NCBI GenBank assembly: GCA_014529385.2
Contig: CM043943.1
Span: forward strand, 154,537,092 to 154,601,091
Direction of reading: 5' to 3'
DNA from: Adiantum capillus-veneris
Lineage: Eukaryota > Streptophyta > Polypodiopsida > Polypodiales > Pteridaceae
Length of the DNA stretch: 64,000 bases
Shown: positions 11,242 to 23,215 of the stretch, in pieces
Layout of the letters: every line of letters begins with the position of its first letter
Numbering within the stretch: the first letter of the stretch is position 1
Position numbers and translations under genes: made by a program
The notes under the pieces: model-generated
The model's input: only the letters and a program-made list of their open reading frames with translations
Databases searched by the model: none
Told to the model about the DNA's origin: nothing

Positions 11242-11975
11242 ATGCATCACGAATCCAAAGAAGAATGGATGAAGAGAATGCAAGCGGAGATAGACTCATT
11301 ACATCGCAACCAAACATGGGAGTTGGTTGAGTTGCCTAAAGGTAAGTGGGCACTTGAGAAAAAATGTGTGTACAAGCTGAAGGAAGAAGAAGGCAGAAAG
11401 AAAAGGTACAAGTCTAGGCTTGTGGTAAAAGGGTTTTCTCAAAAGAAAGGTATTGACTTCAATGAAATATTTTCTCTTGTTGTAAAAATGAACTCAATTA
11501 GGCTTGTCTTAAGCCTTGTGGTTGCTCATGATTTAAATCTTGATGAAATGGATGTAAATACGGCATTCCCTCATGGTGACTTAGAGGAGGACATTTACAT
11601 GATTCAACCAAAGGGGTATGAAGTAAAATGTAATGAGAAAATGGTTTGCAGGTTAAAGAAGAGCTTGTATCGTTTAAAGCAAGCATCAAGACAATGGTAC
11701 TTGAAGTTCGACCAATGGATGTTGGATCATGGATTCACAAGATGCAACTTAGTCATTGCGTCTACACAAAGAATTTGGGAGATGGGAAGTTCATCACCCT
11801 AATATTGTATGTTGATGACATGTTGATTGCAAGTGCTAACATGCAAGACAACAAAGACCTAAAAGAGGATTTGTCTAAATCTTTTTCAATGAAAGATTTA
11901 GGTGCTGCAAAGAAGATACTTGGTATGAAAATATCAAGGAACAGGATGAAAAAGACAATAAAGCTATCTCAGTAG
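11242..11975 (+). pseudogene. Copia reverse transcriptase
   Basis: The frame from 11242 has EEWMKRMQAEIDSLHRNQTW followed by ELVELP, the standard copia RT start. It continues with RLVVKGFSQKKGIDFNEIFS, LDEMDVNTAFPHGDLEEDIY and a KSLYRLKQASRQWY block. A frameshift near 11690-11800 leads to the catalytic LYVDDMLIAS in the second frame (11646-11975), then KDLKEDLSKSFSMKDLGAAK. The frameshift and a terminal TAG break the protein, but the catalytic Y-V-D-D remains. Confidence 0.9.
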
Positions 11976-12099
11976 GATTACATCAAGAAGGTACTAGAAA
12001 GGTTTGCAATGCAAAATGCAAAAATGATTTCTACACCTTTGGCTGGTCACTTTAAACTAATCAAGGATATGTGTCCAAAGACAAAGAGGAGATAGCCTA

Positions 12100-12768
12100 T
12101 ATGTCTAAAGTTCCATATGCTACAGCGGTAGGTTCTCTTATGTATGCTATGGTATGGACAAGGCCAGACATTGCACATGCAGTGGGATTTGTAAGTAGGT
12201 TCATAGACAAGCCAGGTAAAGAGCACTAGCAAGCCGTGAAGTGGATACTTAGGTATCTAAAAGGGACAACAACAAATGATTTGTATTTTGGAGGTACTGA
12301 TATTTTCTTGCAAGGGTATGCTGATGCAGATATGGCAGGTAACAAAGATACTTGAAGGAGCACCACTGGCTATGTATTCACAGTGGGAGGCACAAAAGTA
12401 AGCTGGGTTTCAAAGCTGCAGAAAGTGGTCTCACTTTCTACCGCGGAAGCAGAATATGTAGCAATGACAGAGGCAAGCAAAGAAATTCTGTGGCTTCACA
12501 GATTCTTATAAGAGAGTGGATTCAAACAAGACAATTGTGTCTTGTACAGTGATAGCCAAAGCGCTATCCATCTTGCGAAGAGCTTAGCCTTTCATTCAAG
12601 GACAAAGCACATTGAGGTGAGATATCAATTCATACGCACACTTTTGGAAGAGGGACAACTAAAGCTAGGAAAGGTTCATAGAAGTGAAAATCCTGCAAAC
12701 ATGTTTACAAAGGTGGTGAACAAGGAGAAGTTGAGATATTGTTCATCTTCAATTGGTATTCAAGGATG
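12100..12768 (+). pseudogene. Copia RNase H
   Basis: A frame-broken stretch from about 12100 reads like A-V-G-S-L-M-Y-A then TRPDIAHAV, the RT to RNase H junction. The last frame carries LYSDSQSAIHLAKSLAFHSR, KHIEVRYQFIR and NPANMFTKV, the C-terminal half of copia RNase H with the D-S-Q catalytic motif. It is followed closely by the polypurine tract and 3' LTR. Confidence 0.85.
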
Positions 12769-12818
12769 AGAAGCCAGGATGGAAAGCAGTTACATGTTTG
12801 GTTTGGATATCAGTCTCC

Positions 12819-12829
12819 AAGTGGGAGAT
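12819..12829 (+). promoter_or_regulatory. Copia polypurine tract
   Basis: AAGTGGGAGAT lies immediately before the 3' LTR start at 12830. This is the usual copia plus-strand primer and supports that LTR boundary. Confidence 0.85.
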
Positions 12830-13515
12830 TGTTAAGTATGGAGCCTGATTTACCCCTTGTAATTTTTTGTGTTATTAACCCACATTTGTAAGGCCCTTGT
12901 TATGAGGAGAAGTCATTGTGCGTGAAGAAAAATCACTTGCAGAAAACCAAAAAGCTTCATCGGAATATTCCTTTTTGGGAATATTATGGCCGGCCGACAA
13001 TCGAAAAGTGGTCGAAAAACGGCCGATTGTTTGGTTGGTTGGCTGGTGGGCGGTAGTCAACTGCTAGTGGCCGAATTCAATGACCGATGGTGGATTTCAA
13101 AGGTGGACTTGTCTTCTCAAGGGCATCCACACATGGGCGGATTGGAGGGTCCAATTTAGACTTGTCAACACAAGGGCAGCTACACAGAGAGGGCATCCCT
13201 TTTGGCCTATAAAAGAAGGCCTTTTCTACACACATTTTGTAGTGTGAAGTTGATGCAATAATGTGGGTCTCAGGTGGGGAGAATGAAGCAAAGCGAGAGC
13301 TGTATTAAGGGTATAATCCCTCTATAACCTAGTTCTTGTTTGAAGTACTAAAGCCATTGAGTGGCTGCTTTCCCGTTGATGTATCCCACATTGGATGAAC
13401 CACGTATATTGTGTGTTCTCTCTCTCTCTCTATAATCTCTCGTATGTGAAAATTTGTCTCTCTCCATTAAGTAAGCTACTCAAATATCTATTTAGCTACG
13501 TCTTATTTCCTAACA
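12830..13515 (+). repeat. Copia 3' LTR
   Basis: A 686-bp LTR, TGTTAAG...CCTAACA, matching the first ~130 bp of the truncated 5' copy at 11059. A TATA box (TATAAAAG, 13208-13215) and a CT-rich run near 13420-13434 fall inside it, as expected for an LTR promoter. Confidence 0.85.
13208..13215 (+). promoter_or_regulatory. TATA box in the copia LTR
   Basis: TATAAAAG lies in GGCCTATAAAAGAAGGCC, itself flanked by GGCC/GGCC. Its position inside the LTR suits the U3 promoter. Transcription would start about 30 bases further on. Confidence 0.6.
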
Positions 13516-14110
13516 ATCGACCCCTCTTCGTAGCTCATCATGAGATTTGATTGGACCCCCTAATGCTTGGCCAATCACATGCCTTGTACATTTCAAGCAA
13601 CATGGATAGGCTTTGAACAAGAGTCCCCCTTGCCCCTTAGAGAGAGAGGGATAGATAATATCTAGATAATTGATTAATTAATCTAAATTCTCATTGGACC
13701 CCTCTTTAGCCTAGACAATAGGATTCAAGCACACCATGTGAATAAGCATATGGAGAACGTGACATGTGTCCTTGTGCCCCTTGAGAAAGGGGTGCCCTTT
13801 GGGTGAGTGAGAGGTTAAGTCAAACGTTCCCCTAGCTTTGGGGCTCGCCCCCTCCTTTGTAGGGCACCTCTTTGACTCAAGCCCCTCAAGCACCTTACCC
13901 TCCAAGCATGGAAAGCTTCTCAAGCACCTTAGTCAGTAGGTACATGCTTAATTGGTCAAGTTTGGTCTTGCCGGCATCACTTTGTGCTTTGTTGACTTTG
14001 AAATCACCGATGTTTGTTACTACACTGCCTGTTGAGTTGGTCAGACAATTTTGAGGCTTTGGACTTGTCCGCAACATAGTCGTGAAGCAACTCATCCAAT
14101 TCTGGCTCAT

Positions 14111-15260
14111 TTGGAGTCAGTTTTTGACCCCGTATGCCGAATTTGACGCTTTGTAGCCTTTGAGTCGTTTTCTGTTTTTTGAGGGCTTTGATTGATTGAT
14201 TTTACTAAACCAATCATATACATTGTATATGAACCTCGTAGGCAAGCTGTCTGTGGAGTCAGATTGGAATTCTCGCATCTGCCAAAAACCTAGATTTTCT
14301 ACTGGGGACCCCCTTGACCCCTATCGAATGGTCAACTGATGATATAGAAAGGTTTTATTATGTTAGGGCATGCTACAGTTCAAATCCCATCTGATTTGGC
14401 CGAGCTGAAAGGCGCTATGGTCAGTTTTTGGTCGTATGTCTTCGTGCACTGCTCGATTTCTAAGGTTTTTTCTAGGGGTTTAAACTAGCTACCGGTCGTA
14501 CAAAATGGATCATTGACGAGTAAAGAAATTGCCCCTCATGTCTCGTGTGAGACGGCGCTGAAAACGGGCAACTATAGACTCCGAAAAAGACGCGTGAAAG
14601 AGTTGAAAAGCTCTCTCCGCAAAGGCCACAAGTGGAAATGAGGCGGTTCTAGCCTACCTTGGATATCTATACCCGGACTTCCCGAACCAATTTTCCCCAG
14701 ATTCTCCCGTTAGTCCTATTAGGCGGTGAAATCTATGCTAGACTCAAAATTTTCCTTGATCGGATTCCTGTAGGCTCATTTTGCAAGAATTTGCAAAAGT
14801 AGGTATGGCCGCCTAATTTAGGCTTCCTGCTTCCATCTTCTGATTTCATTGAAATTGTTTGTGCTTGTCCACCTTGTCTTTTTTATCACCATCGTGTATT
14901 TTGTCCTTCCGTTTTAGCTTCCTTGCTATTTATTATTAATTTTTGACCTGTTATTTGAAAATTTCAAAGAAAATAACAAAATGCTCTAGTGAAAATCCAA
15001 TAATTAAGAAAATCCATTGAAAAACACAGCTTTATTGTTTTTTGTTGGATTTTTCTATTTTTAAGTCTCATTATCAATAAAAATGATGAAAAATGACCAT
15101 TTTTTGAAAGTATATACACTATTTACACTTATCGGGAAGATATTATCATTGAATTTTTCCTTGATGATGAATTATAAAGGACATTATTAGGTAATTTTGC
15201 AAAGAATCACACGTTAACAATGAATTTTTTCCTCCCTCTTCAAACATTGCTCTTAATTAC
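14111..15260. other. Unassigned DNA, possibly the 3' end or LTR of element B
   Basis: No coding frame or clear match to the LTR at 37715 was recognised. The 14930-15130 part is very AT-rich. By position it could hold the decayed 3' LTR of element B, but I could not show this by similarity. Confidence 0.3.
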
Positions 15261-15989
15261 TTAGTGACCTTCCACACCTCCTAGATGGCGTACTCCGAGG
15301 CGACTGTGTGCATGGATTGAACAATAGTGTCTATGCATAGCCATGGTTGGCTCTACCATGCTTTGAAGATCAATGCAATTCAAACCACTATGATGTGCAA
15401 GAGCTGGGTCTTGAGTAATTAACTCAAGGGTTTCTAATGTCGAGGTTTGCTGATGCTGTCTTCCAAAGAGAAAATCTTGTAGCTTGTGTGCTCTCTATTT
15501 GATCGTACCATCAGGATGTTTCAGCACGCTGATTGCTTGAGTTGTTGGTAGCACTTTTGACTGTTGTCGAACTTTTTCTTGCCATTGGTAGCTTGGTCTG
15601 CTTGGTGATGTATGGTGTGGTGGAGTCTTTTGAGACTTAACTCGCCATTGCTTGTTTGGTTTTACAGTTTGTGGAGAAGATAAGTGCTCCTTTTTATTCT
15701 TAGGTTCCTTGTTTGGAGATGCTCGTCTCTGTGTTGTAACACTTGGAACTTTATTTTGTTTTGTCGGTGAAGTTTGGACACACAGATTTGAATCGGCTTA
15801 TCCTTAAGCTGTGATTTTGGTACCCAAATTTGCCTGACTCCTTGCATGCTACTTGTAGCATTTGCTTGTCGAGGGAATGGAGAAGATTGATTAGTTCGTG
15901 GTTTGGTCTGTTGATTGCTTCCTTTCCATTCCTCCTTGCTTGGTGCAATTGGAACAATGAGTTGCCCGCTTTTAGGTTATAGCTTTAGC

Positions 15990-16330
15990 TGATTTGTATC
16001 CCAATCTGGTACTGCTTTGTATGTCTGCATCTAGGGAATTCCAAGAATCATTGTCTCATTCATGTGTTCATCTGGTAGTATACAAAGTGATGAGGACATG
16101 AACATCCATGTACTATCACGTTCAAGTTGACTACTCCCAATGTTGGGGTTGGGTTCTTGTTGCATCCTTTGATTGTCGCTATTCTTGCTGTCAATGCTTG
16201 ACTTGTTGCCTTCTTGTACGTGGAATAACTAACTGCATTTACTTTAGCTCCTGTATCGACCAAAGCATTAGTGCGATGATTGTTGAGTTGTACTTTGATG
16301 CGCAGGTCCATTCTGTCTAACAAGTCATCA
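15990..16330 (-). pseudogene. Second aspartic protease domain after the element B integrase
   Basis: The frame ending near 16060 contains RIKVQLNNHRTNALVDTGAK then VNAVSYSTY, a full retropepsin active site (V-D-T-G-A). Slightly downstream, after a stop, the minus strand reads MILGIP, a stop in place of the expected Trp or similar, then MQTYKAVPDW. This matches the ILG-x-x-W flap end of retropepsins. The domain lies C-terminal to the integrase tail with a linker of about 100 residues in the same general frame. Element B already has a protease at 20497-20988, so this is an extra copy in an unusual position. Downstream to 15650 a basic, proline-containing tail continues. Confidence 0.7.
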
Positions 16331-16399
16331 TCTGTTGAAACTACATCTTTAGGTAATTCCCATTGTTGTTCATCTATTTCCAGAGTGTTGATGGGAATC

Positions 16400-18178
16400 G
16401 GTATCTGTTGATTCTTGAGAGTAGCTTTCTGTTTGAGTACCCAAAGCTGAGCTTCCTCTTGGGATTCATCAATAACCTACTGTCGTTTGATCCTTCTTTG
16501 TGTGGCTGCATGCATTCTTTCTAGCAATTCATTGGTCAGCGGCAAATTGTATTTCTTTAAATGACATCCACTAATCCAATTGACCATTGGTTCACCATCT
16601 AGGGTGGACAATTTTACTGCTCCACTTGGAGATACATCTTCAATGATAAACAGTCTGTTTCCCTTTTTCTTACACTTGGGAATATGTTGCTTAAGGGAAT
16701 AGACTAAAACTAAGTCCCCTTTCTTGAAGATTTTTGTGATTAAGTGGGAATCAAAAAACTGTTTTTGTTTCCGCTTTTGTGCATAGATGTGAGCTACAGC
16801 AGTTAGCCTTTGCTCATATAGCTTTTACAAATCTTCAAGTCTTTTTGACAATTCATGTCCAGTCCACTCAAGATTCTGTGCTACCCTTAATGTCGTCCAT
16901 AGAAATTCTATTGGTAGTATGGCATCAAGACCATAAACAAGGTTAAAGGGTGTAGCATTTAAAGTTGTTTTGAATAAAACTCGAGAAGCCCATAGAGCAG
17001 CATGGAGATTCATTTCCCAGTCTGTCCTTCCTGAACTAACCACTTTAGTCAGCACCGAGCTAAGAATTTTGTTCGTATGCTTAGCTTGTTTGTTTGCTTG
17101 TGGGTGACAGGGATCTGATTTGTTATGGATGACCATAAACTCATTAAGAAAATACTCGATTACCTCATTGAGGAAATGAGTTCCCCAATCATTGACAATT
17201 TCTATTGGCAGTCCATATCTCGTGAATACATACTCCTATAAGAATGCAGCAGTGAATCTGGCATCATTCTTTTGAGTTGCTTTAGCCTTGGCCCACTTGG
17301 TCAAATAGTATGTAGCTACAATGATATATTGAGCTTGGGTTCTATAAGCAGGTGGCTGTATTGCCCCAACAAAATCTATACCCATTTTCCGAAAGCTCTA
17401 GCCCCCATCATTGGTCTTAAGGGCATGATATCTACACGTGTTGGCATTTTTGCTCGTTGACAAGCATCACACCTTTGAACATATTCTTTGGAATCTACAA
17501 AAAGTGTTGGCCACCGTATGCCTGCCATCAAGATTGCTCTTGCTGTGGTCTCACTAGAAAAGTGACCGCCAGCTAATCCAGCATGTGCTTGTTCTATATT
17601 TGGAATATACTCATCTTCATTTGCACAAAGACGCAAATGTTGATCTTTACCTCTCCGATACAATTGGTTCCCAATAAGAGCATAGTCTCTTGCTTCAGTT
17701 TCAATTGCGCTTTGACGGTGTTTACTCATATCCTCAGGAAATGTTCGGCTTGATAAGTAAGTAAACAGATAGTTACTCCACTTAGGAACAGTGTGACATT
17801 TGAAACAATGTTACATGAGGTATGGGTGTTTGTTTTTTACATTGAGGACAATCCTTTACAAAAGATCAAACATCACTCCTCGTAGTTGGCCAAGATACTC
17901 CAAGTCTCAATATTCGTTGCATAGTTTGGTCTTTCGCAAAGTGAAGTCCTACTATGGTAACATGTGCTTGATTTAGGTCCTATTTTTTTTTCTTCAGGAT
18001 TAATGCATAAGAGTAGTATTCCATCTCGATTTATTTTGTATAGCCTACCAGTTAGTAATTGATACATAGCCGATTGCTCGATTAAATTGATCGTAATAGG
18101 AAGTGGTATTTGTGAATCCACTTGAGCTATTGTCATCAATGACACCATGTTTTCTGACCATCGAGGTATCATTTCCAC
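16400..18178 (-). pseudogene. Element B integrase
   Basis: The zinc-binding part lies at 17729-17376: HAGLAGGHF and RCDACQ give the H-H-C-C pattern. The core follows in broken frames (about 17340-17140), including a Y-G-L-P-I-E-I-V-N-D-W-G block where the family has SD-x-G. The 17136-16825 frame continues PCHPQANKQAKHTNK, where Q-A-K-H replaces the usual Q-x-E-x catalytic Glu region, then DWEMNLHAALWASRV and TPFNLVYG. After 16825 a GDLVLVYSLKQ-type C-terminal domain runs to about 16500. Apparent loss of the Glu and several stops make it inactive. Confidence 0.8.
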
Positions 18179-18239
18179 GGAGAATAAATAGGCATCTGGT
18201 AGATCATCGTCTAACCCTTTAGGTGATTATCCTGAAACA

Positions 18240-18628
18240 ATCTTTGACAAATGATCTGATCGTTGACGTGTAGTGCCCTTTTTTACAACCACAATGAAAT
18301 CAAATTCCAGAAGAATGATGAACCATCTCACTATTCTTCCTTTGCTGCATGGCTTGTTGACCAAATACAACAAAGCTTGGTGGTCTACAAAGAACACAAA
18401 CTTGTTGGCTAATAGGTAATGTCTATATTTTTAAACGGCATAGATAATTTCTAATCCTTCCCTTTCGGTGGTGGTGTAATTCTTTTCCACCATGTTCAAC
18501 TGTCGGCTAGCATAAGAAATAGGAAAGTCATCTTTCCCGTCTCTTGGTTGAGCTAGTATACAACCGATAGCAAAATTGGAAGCATCTACATGTACGTGAA
18601 ATATCTTATTCCAATCTGGTGCTTTCAA
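18240..18628 (-). pseudogene. Element B RNase H
   Basis: The frame from 18628 shows FHVHVDASNFAIGCILAQ, with the first catalytic Asp in V-D-A-S. It continues with ISYASRQLNMVEKNYTTTER and the E-G-L-E-I-I-Y-A-V helix. A stop near 18431 is followed by continued similarity (FFVDHQALLYLVNKP) down to about 18240. This is the standard gypsy RNase H arrangement. Confidence 0.85.
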
Positions 18629-18669
18629 TATTGGAGCTGAGGTGAGACTTGCTTAAGCTTCATGAAGGA

Positions 18670-19581
18670 TTATTCACATGCCTCGGTCCACTCAAAGTAT
18701 GTAAGCAAGCTATACATGGGTTTTGCAATTATAGCATACATGTAGATGAACCGTCTGTAATATCCACAATGCCCCATGAAGGTTTGTACCCCCTTGACTG
18801 TTGTTAGTCTAGGCAATTCAACAATGACATGATTTTTTTCAATATCAGTAGCTATGCCATTTTTAGACACTATATGTCCAAGAATTTTTCCTTGTCTAGC
18901 ACTTTTCAAGATTTAAGCAAATCTTATAAAGTCTACATTTTTCAAATACCTTTTTGAGGTGTTTAAAATGATCAGCCCAGATCGACGAATGTACGCATAG
19001 ATCATCCATATATACTTCTAAGAATTTCCTAAGATATTCTTTAAAAGCATGGCTCATCAACCTTTGAAATGTGGCTGGAGCATTAGTTAACTCAAACGGC
19101 ATAACCCGATAGGAAAATATACCCCATTCTGTTGCAAAAGCAGATCCTCATCAATTGGGTCAAGCAAAAGTTGATTGTATCCCGAAAAGCCATCTAAGAA
19201 GTTGTAAGCTTATTTTCCTACAACTCGTTCTAAAACATTCTTAGTGATTGGAAGAGGAAAGTTGTCTCTAATGGTAGCGGCATTCACCTTTTTGAGATTA
19301 AAACATACTCATAATTTTCCATTCTTCTTGGGTACTACCACTATTGGAGACACCCAATCTGTGTGTTCAATTTCGTAAATGAATTTGGCTTCCTTTAGTT
19401 TTTCAATCTCTTCTTTTATCTTTCTGGCAAATGTTTCATTATACGTGTATGGCCTTTGTCTACTTGGTTTTGCATCATCTCTCATGGGTATGGGATATTG
19501 ACATATTTCTGGATTAATACCCTTGAGATCCTTGTAAGACCAAGCGAAGATATCTTGGTATTCCTTTAGTAAGCTTAGCAA
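18670..19581 (-). pseudogene. Element B reverse transcriptase
   Basis: Three frames cover RT. 19581-19309 has DIFAWSYKDLKGINPEICQY and WVSPIVVVPKKNGK. 19102-18896 has [20 protein letters not shown] and the catalytic LEVYMDDLCVHS. 18909-18670 has GKILGHIVSKNGIATDIEK, then MGHCGYYRRFI. The Y-M-D-D box is intact, but frame breaks separate the parts. Confidence 0.9.
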
Positions 19582-20496
19582 AATCTCTTCTTCTTCTTCT
19601 GTTAGGTCATTCGCAATGTAAAGAGGTCTAGGCTCTTCTCCTGGTTCAGCCAGGTCTATCTTTTTAGCGTTTTCAGGCCTTCGTAGGAATCACCCTGTTT
19701 CCGTAGTTCCCTAACAGGTTGTTCGACTATGATTTTTCGATCTTGGAGAGTATACTTTTTATAATGGGATGGAACACTTATTACATTCTTACCATCCTCT
19801 TTCGTGGTTTCTATTTCGGTCGAATATATCTCCTTTAGAGCCTTTTTTAACTCTTGATATTTCTTTTTCCGCTCAACTTGTGTCATGAGTGGTTTCTTAT
19901 CCTGTGGGTTTGCTTGAGTATCCTTCCTTGTTTTTCTCAATGTTTTAGACATTTCTAAATTTTTGTTTGAAGGATATCTGCCAATGATTTTGTCCTTGAC
20001 ACAATCATTTGCATCTATCTGCATCAGGAATTGTGTTCTACCGGAGGCTGATGGCATAGGTTGTGTTTTCACGTTTTTGGTGTCTCTTTTTAGTCTATAC
20101 CATTTTTGTCTTCTTGATTTCTGGTTTGGAAAGTCAAAAAACTTTTCCTCTCCTCCTTTCAAGAGTAGCTTAGCTCTCACATGTTCTTTTTCTGACCCTG
20201 AATCTTCTGAGGTAGCTGAGTTTTCATCTAACTCAACTGTTGCATCGTAGTAGAGGTCTGAAAAGATTTGTTGAGCTTTAAACAAGTCTTTGGGTTCCTC
20301 ATCTTCGTCTTCAATGTTGAAAGTTGAAATCATTTGGATGGGAATTATGTTGTAGCCATCTTCATTGCAAAATTGAGTAGGCATAGACGTGTTCACACAT
20401 ACATCCATGGTCTCTAAAATTTGAGTCCACTTGAATGGCTCAAACAAATGCTCTTGAAAGGGTTCAGGTACATGGGCTTCATCTGTGCAGTCCTTT

Positions 20497-20988
20497 CTAG
20501 GATACATTCTTCTCGTTTAAACTCCCATTTTCTGAAGCTCTACACATACAAATAGAAGTGTCTTTGTTTAACCAGGATGTAAGCTTAGTTTCAGCCAAAG
20601 AGACTGAATCAAACTCTTGTATGGGTGTTTTCAAGACATCTCTATAAGTGTGATCTTTTAGATTTACTCTTGTTATGGATCCCACTTGCTTCAAGTACAG
20701 ATAATTGTTTGCCCAATCTTGGATAAGTTGTACCTGTCGCATGAAAGGTCTTCCCAATATGATTTTACAATTGATTTTTTTCCAAAGTCTACTTATGGCA
20801 AAAGTGTGTTGATTTTCAATTCCAAAGGAATTGACTATGACCTTTTCAAGCAGCCCTAATGGTCTCTCAATGTGTCCGTCAGCCAAGTGCAATTTCATTC
20901 GAGTTTTTCTAATGGATGGTTGTCCCCAGGATTCCCATACTACTTTCGTGGCTATGGCTATGCCTGCTCCACTATCCAGTATTGCCAT
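20497..20988 (-). pseudogene. Element B primary aspartic protease
   Basis: Residues 1-12 are MAILDSGAGIAI, a retropepsin active site (D-S-G-A). CKIILGRPFMRQ near residue 73 is the I-L-G-R-P-F end of the fold. The open frame is 163 residues with an extended tail toward RT, and overlaps the next frame (20507-19656), an acidic/basic linker without a recognised domain. Confidence 0.8.
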
Positions 20989-20996
20989 GGTTTCAA

Positions 20997-23066
20997 TGTT
21001 ATTTTATTTCACTGGAAGGGTAGTGTTTCCTTCTTCCCCTTCGTAATATTCTCCGACTTTGTTCATGGGAATAGATTGAATCTCTTTGTTGTCCATTTTG
21101 TTTTTTAATTTTCCTAAATTTTTCAAGATTAACCCCGTTATCCCCACCTTCTCTAAGGTTTCCTGTAGATCATTCCATAAGTATGGTTTAAGTTTTAACA
21201 GTTCTCCCAAGGTAAGAGTGCATTGGATGGGTGTAGACATGATTGAATGAATGTTGTCTACTTCTAGGGTCTGTTCAGCTCTTTTTACTTGAGTGGTCTT
21301 ACACACTATGGATTCATCTTCGTTATCTCCCAAGTAAGAAGGTAATGTTTTCAAAGTCAATGGTTTCGACATTCATAAAGCTTCATATCCGCAATCCCCA
21401 TACAAGGATTGTACATCCATATTCATATCACAAGGTAGGTTATCCAACCAAACTTTCTCTATAGGAGTTGACTTTAGAGTTAGTCTCCCATCATTGATCT
21501 CTCTAACTTTTTTCCATAAGTGTCCTAGCCAGTCTTCCTCTACAAATGGAATTCCGTCTAAGGCATCTTTGTTGTTCGACACTATAAGTTCTGGTTCTTT
21601 TGTTTCAAGGTGGGTTTCTGCCACCACATCGGGTTTTTCTTTAGTGTCTCTTACCACAAGCTCCTCAGGTTTTGCGATACTTTCAAGCTTGGGTTTTTGT
21701 TTTTCCAACATTTCTTGCATGATTCTTACCAAATTTTGATAAGCTTCCAGCTTAGTTGCTTCCATGTCTGGAGAAGGATAGTTTTTCCATTTGTTTTTTG
21801 TGTTTTGGCATGCTTTAAGTCCTGCTTGGTAGGCTTCAAAGGTGGCATTAATAGGCTCAAAAATTTTATCAACCAGAATGGATCCTCCAGATTTCACTGT
21901 TGTTTCCTTGATTTCACTTTCAGTTTCTTTCAACTTTTCCTCGAATAGCTTTTTTGCTTTCTCCTTGATTTCAACCCGTTGTTTTTGTTTTCTCATCTCA
22001 TATCTTTTGCTTCTGCTTCTTTTGATTCTTTGAGAGGAAACCTTCGTATTTTATGAATCATCAGAGGATTGTGTTTCTTTTTCTTGGCATGTGCTCTGGT
22101 GATTATCTTGATTGGAACAATTGGTTCACTCTCTGACGAGCTACTAGATATCACTTGGACTACGTTTACTAGTGTTTTACCCTTGTTTAAAGGATTTTTA
22201 GGACAATCTTCCGAAAAGTATCCTCCCTTTTTACAACATTGTATGCAATAGGCTTCAACTGGTTTGAGGTTCTTGTCAGGCTCTGGACATTCATTTTTCC
22301 AATGATCATCCGCACCACAATTGTGACAGTTTCCCGTTCTCGACTTAATCATGGGTCTTACCATGGGAGGTATGACACCTTGATTAGCTACATAATACAT
22401 TGCTGCGAGCTCTGGTGGAGCATAAGTCACGGTTTCTTCCATTGGTGATGGATGTGAATTATACCAATCTCCTTATACCATTATTGTAGATGGACTAGGC
22501 TCTGCATAGGGTGTAACAGACACTAATGCTTGTTCATCTATGTACTTTACAGGCACTACATTATGTCCTGGGTACGGAGGTTGTTGACCCAACAGAGGTT
22601 GAGGTCTTTCCATACCCATTGGTGGTCTTTGAGCTTGGGCCATATTAGGCTCATATCTGTACATGGGTTGTCCTTGTGGCCTCGTAGGCACGTACTGAAC
22701 ATTTCCATCATACTTTGGTCTGAAGTAGCACTCGTGGGTCTCATGGTTGGTCCATTTACCCCCCTCAATTTCACACCATTTTTGTGGCCTAATTGGTTGT
22801 CCCTGTTGAGGTGTCCCTTGTCCTGGTCCCCTCATAGGTGCTTTTTTCATGTTGTTCATCATGTGTTTCATCCTTTTGAGTATATCTTCTATGGCTGAAA
22901 GTGGTGCTGCAATAGCCATTCCCACTTGTGCTGATTTAGTGGATGTTGTTTTCTCGCTTTGGTTATCCTTAGGGACATCTTCTTCGTTAAAACTTTCACA
23001 ATTGTGTCCTAAGTCAATAGCATCTAGCACACACTCTTCTAGGGTTGTATGCTTTTTACTATAGAG
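20997..23066 (-). pseudogene. Element B gag, downstream part with two zinc knuckles
   Basis: From 23030 to about 22473 the frame is proline- and glutamine-rich. 22442-21993 carries a canonical CCHC (NCHNCGADDHWKNECPEP) and a second degenerate knuckle (YCIQCCKKGGYFSEDCPKNP). 21996-21373 is charged and helical (KEKAKKLFEEKLKETESEIK). The frame at 23066 continues across the inserted DNA transposon into the upstream gag at 34432. Confidence 0.8.
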
Positions 23067-23070
23067 TATA
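23067..23070. repeat. Target-site duplication TATA, left copy
   Basis: TATA abuts the left inverted repeat and recurs at 34428-34431. Joining the flanks through a single TATA keeps element B's gag frame open and continuous. The 2-bp (TA) alternative shifts the frame into stops. Confidence 0.8.
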
Positions 23071-23095
23071 GGGTGGATGCATGAATAGGTGGACC
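23071..23095 (+). repeat. Left terminal inverted repeat
   Basis: It matches the reverse complement of 34403-34427 at 24 of 25 bases, with the first 22 perfect. It contains the inner palindrome ATGCAT. Confidence 0.9.
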
Positions 23096-23215
23096 AAAAA
23101 CCTTGTCCCGGACAGAGGTTTTATAACCGGTACATAAAACCATCTCTATTAGTTCAATTCGATATATTCTTTTGAACAGATTTTTAATTAAATATAGAAT
23201 TTCCACAGCTTTTTG

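Larger units (their letters stand above)
11059..13515 (+). mobile_element. Ty1/copia retrotransposon relic nested in an LTR
   Basis: It starts TGTTAAGTATGG and ends CCTAACA, flanked by GTCGA (11054-11058) and ATCGA (13516-13520), a 5-bp target duplication with one mismatch. The 5' LTR retains only about 130 bp (to about 11185). The element then jumps to the RT region, so gag, protease and integrase are missing. RT, RNase H, a polypurine tract and a complete 3' LTR follow. The uninterrupted LTR near 45880 contains GGGTCGAACCCC, matching the empty site. Confidence 0.85.
10323..13920 (-). repeat. 5' LTR of element A, split by a copia insertion
   Basis: It begins TGTAATGGAAATGG next to the primer-binding site. 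It shares long blocks with the LTR at 44928-46580: the start, the CCTTCGAAGGTGGAGAGAGCTAG block, TCATTGGACCCCT and GGGGCTCGCCCCCTCC. Bases 11059-13515 are a nested Ty1/copia element; the LTR resumes at 13521. The outer edge is approximate and divergence increases after about 13900. Confidence 0.7.

Noticed and set aside
14111-15260. Matching 3' LTR for element B
   Set aside because: I searched by eye for blocks of the LTR at 37715 and found no convincing match.
19963-20250. Plus-strand 95-residue frame
   Set aside because: It is the antisense shadow of element B's protease-to-RT linker frame on minus.
21494-22448. Several plus-strand frames rich in Phe/Ser/Leu
   Set aside because: They are antisense to element B gag, which has zinc knuckles on the minus strand.
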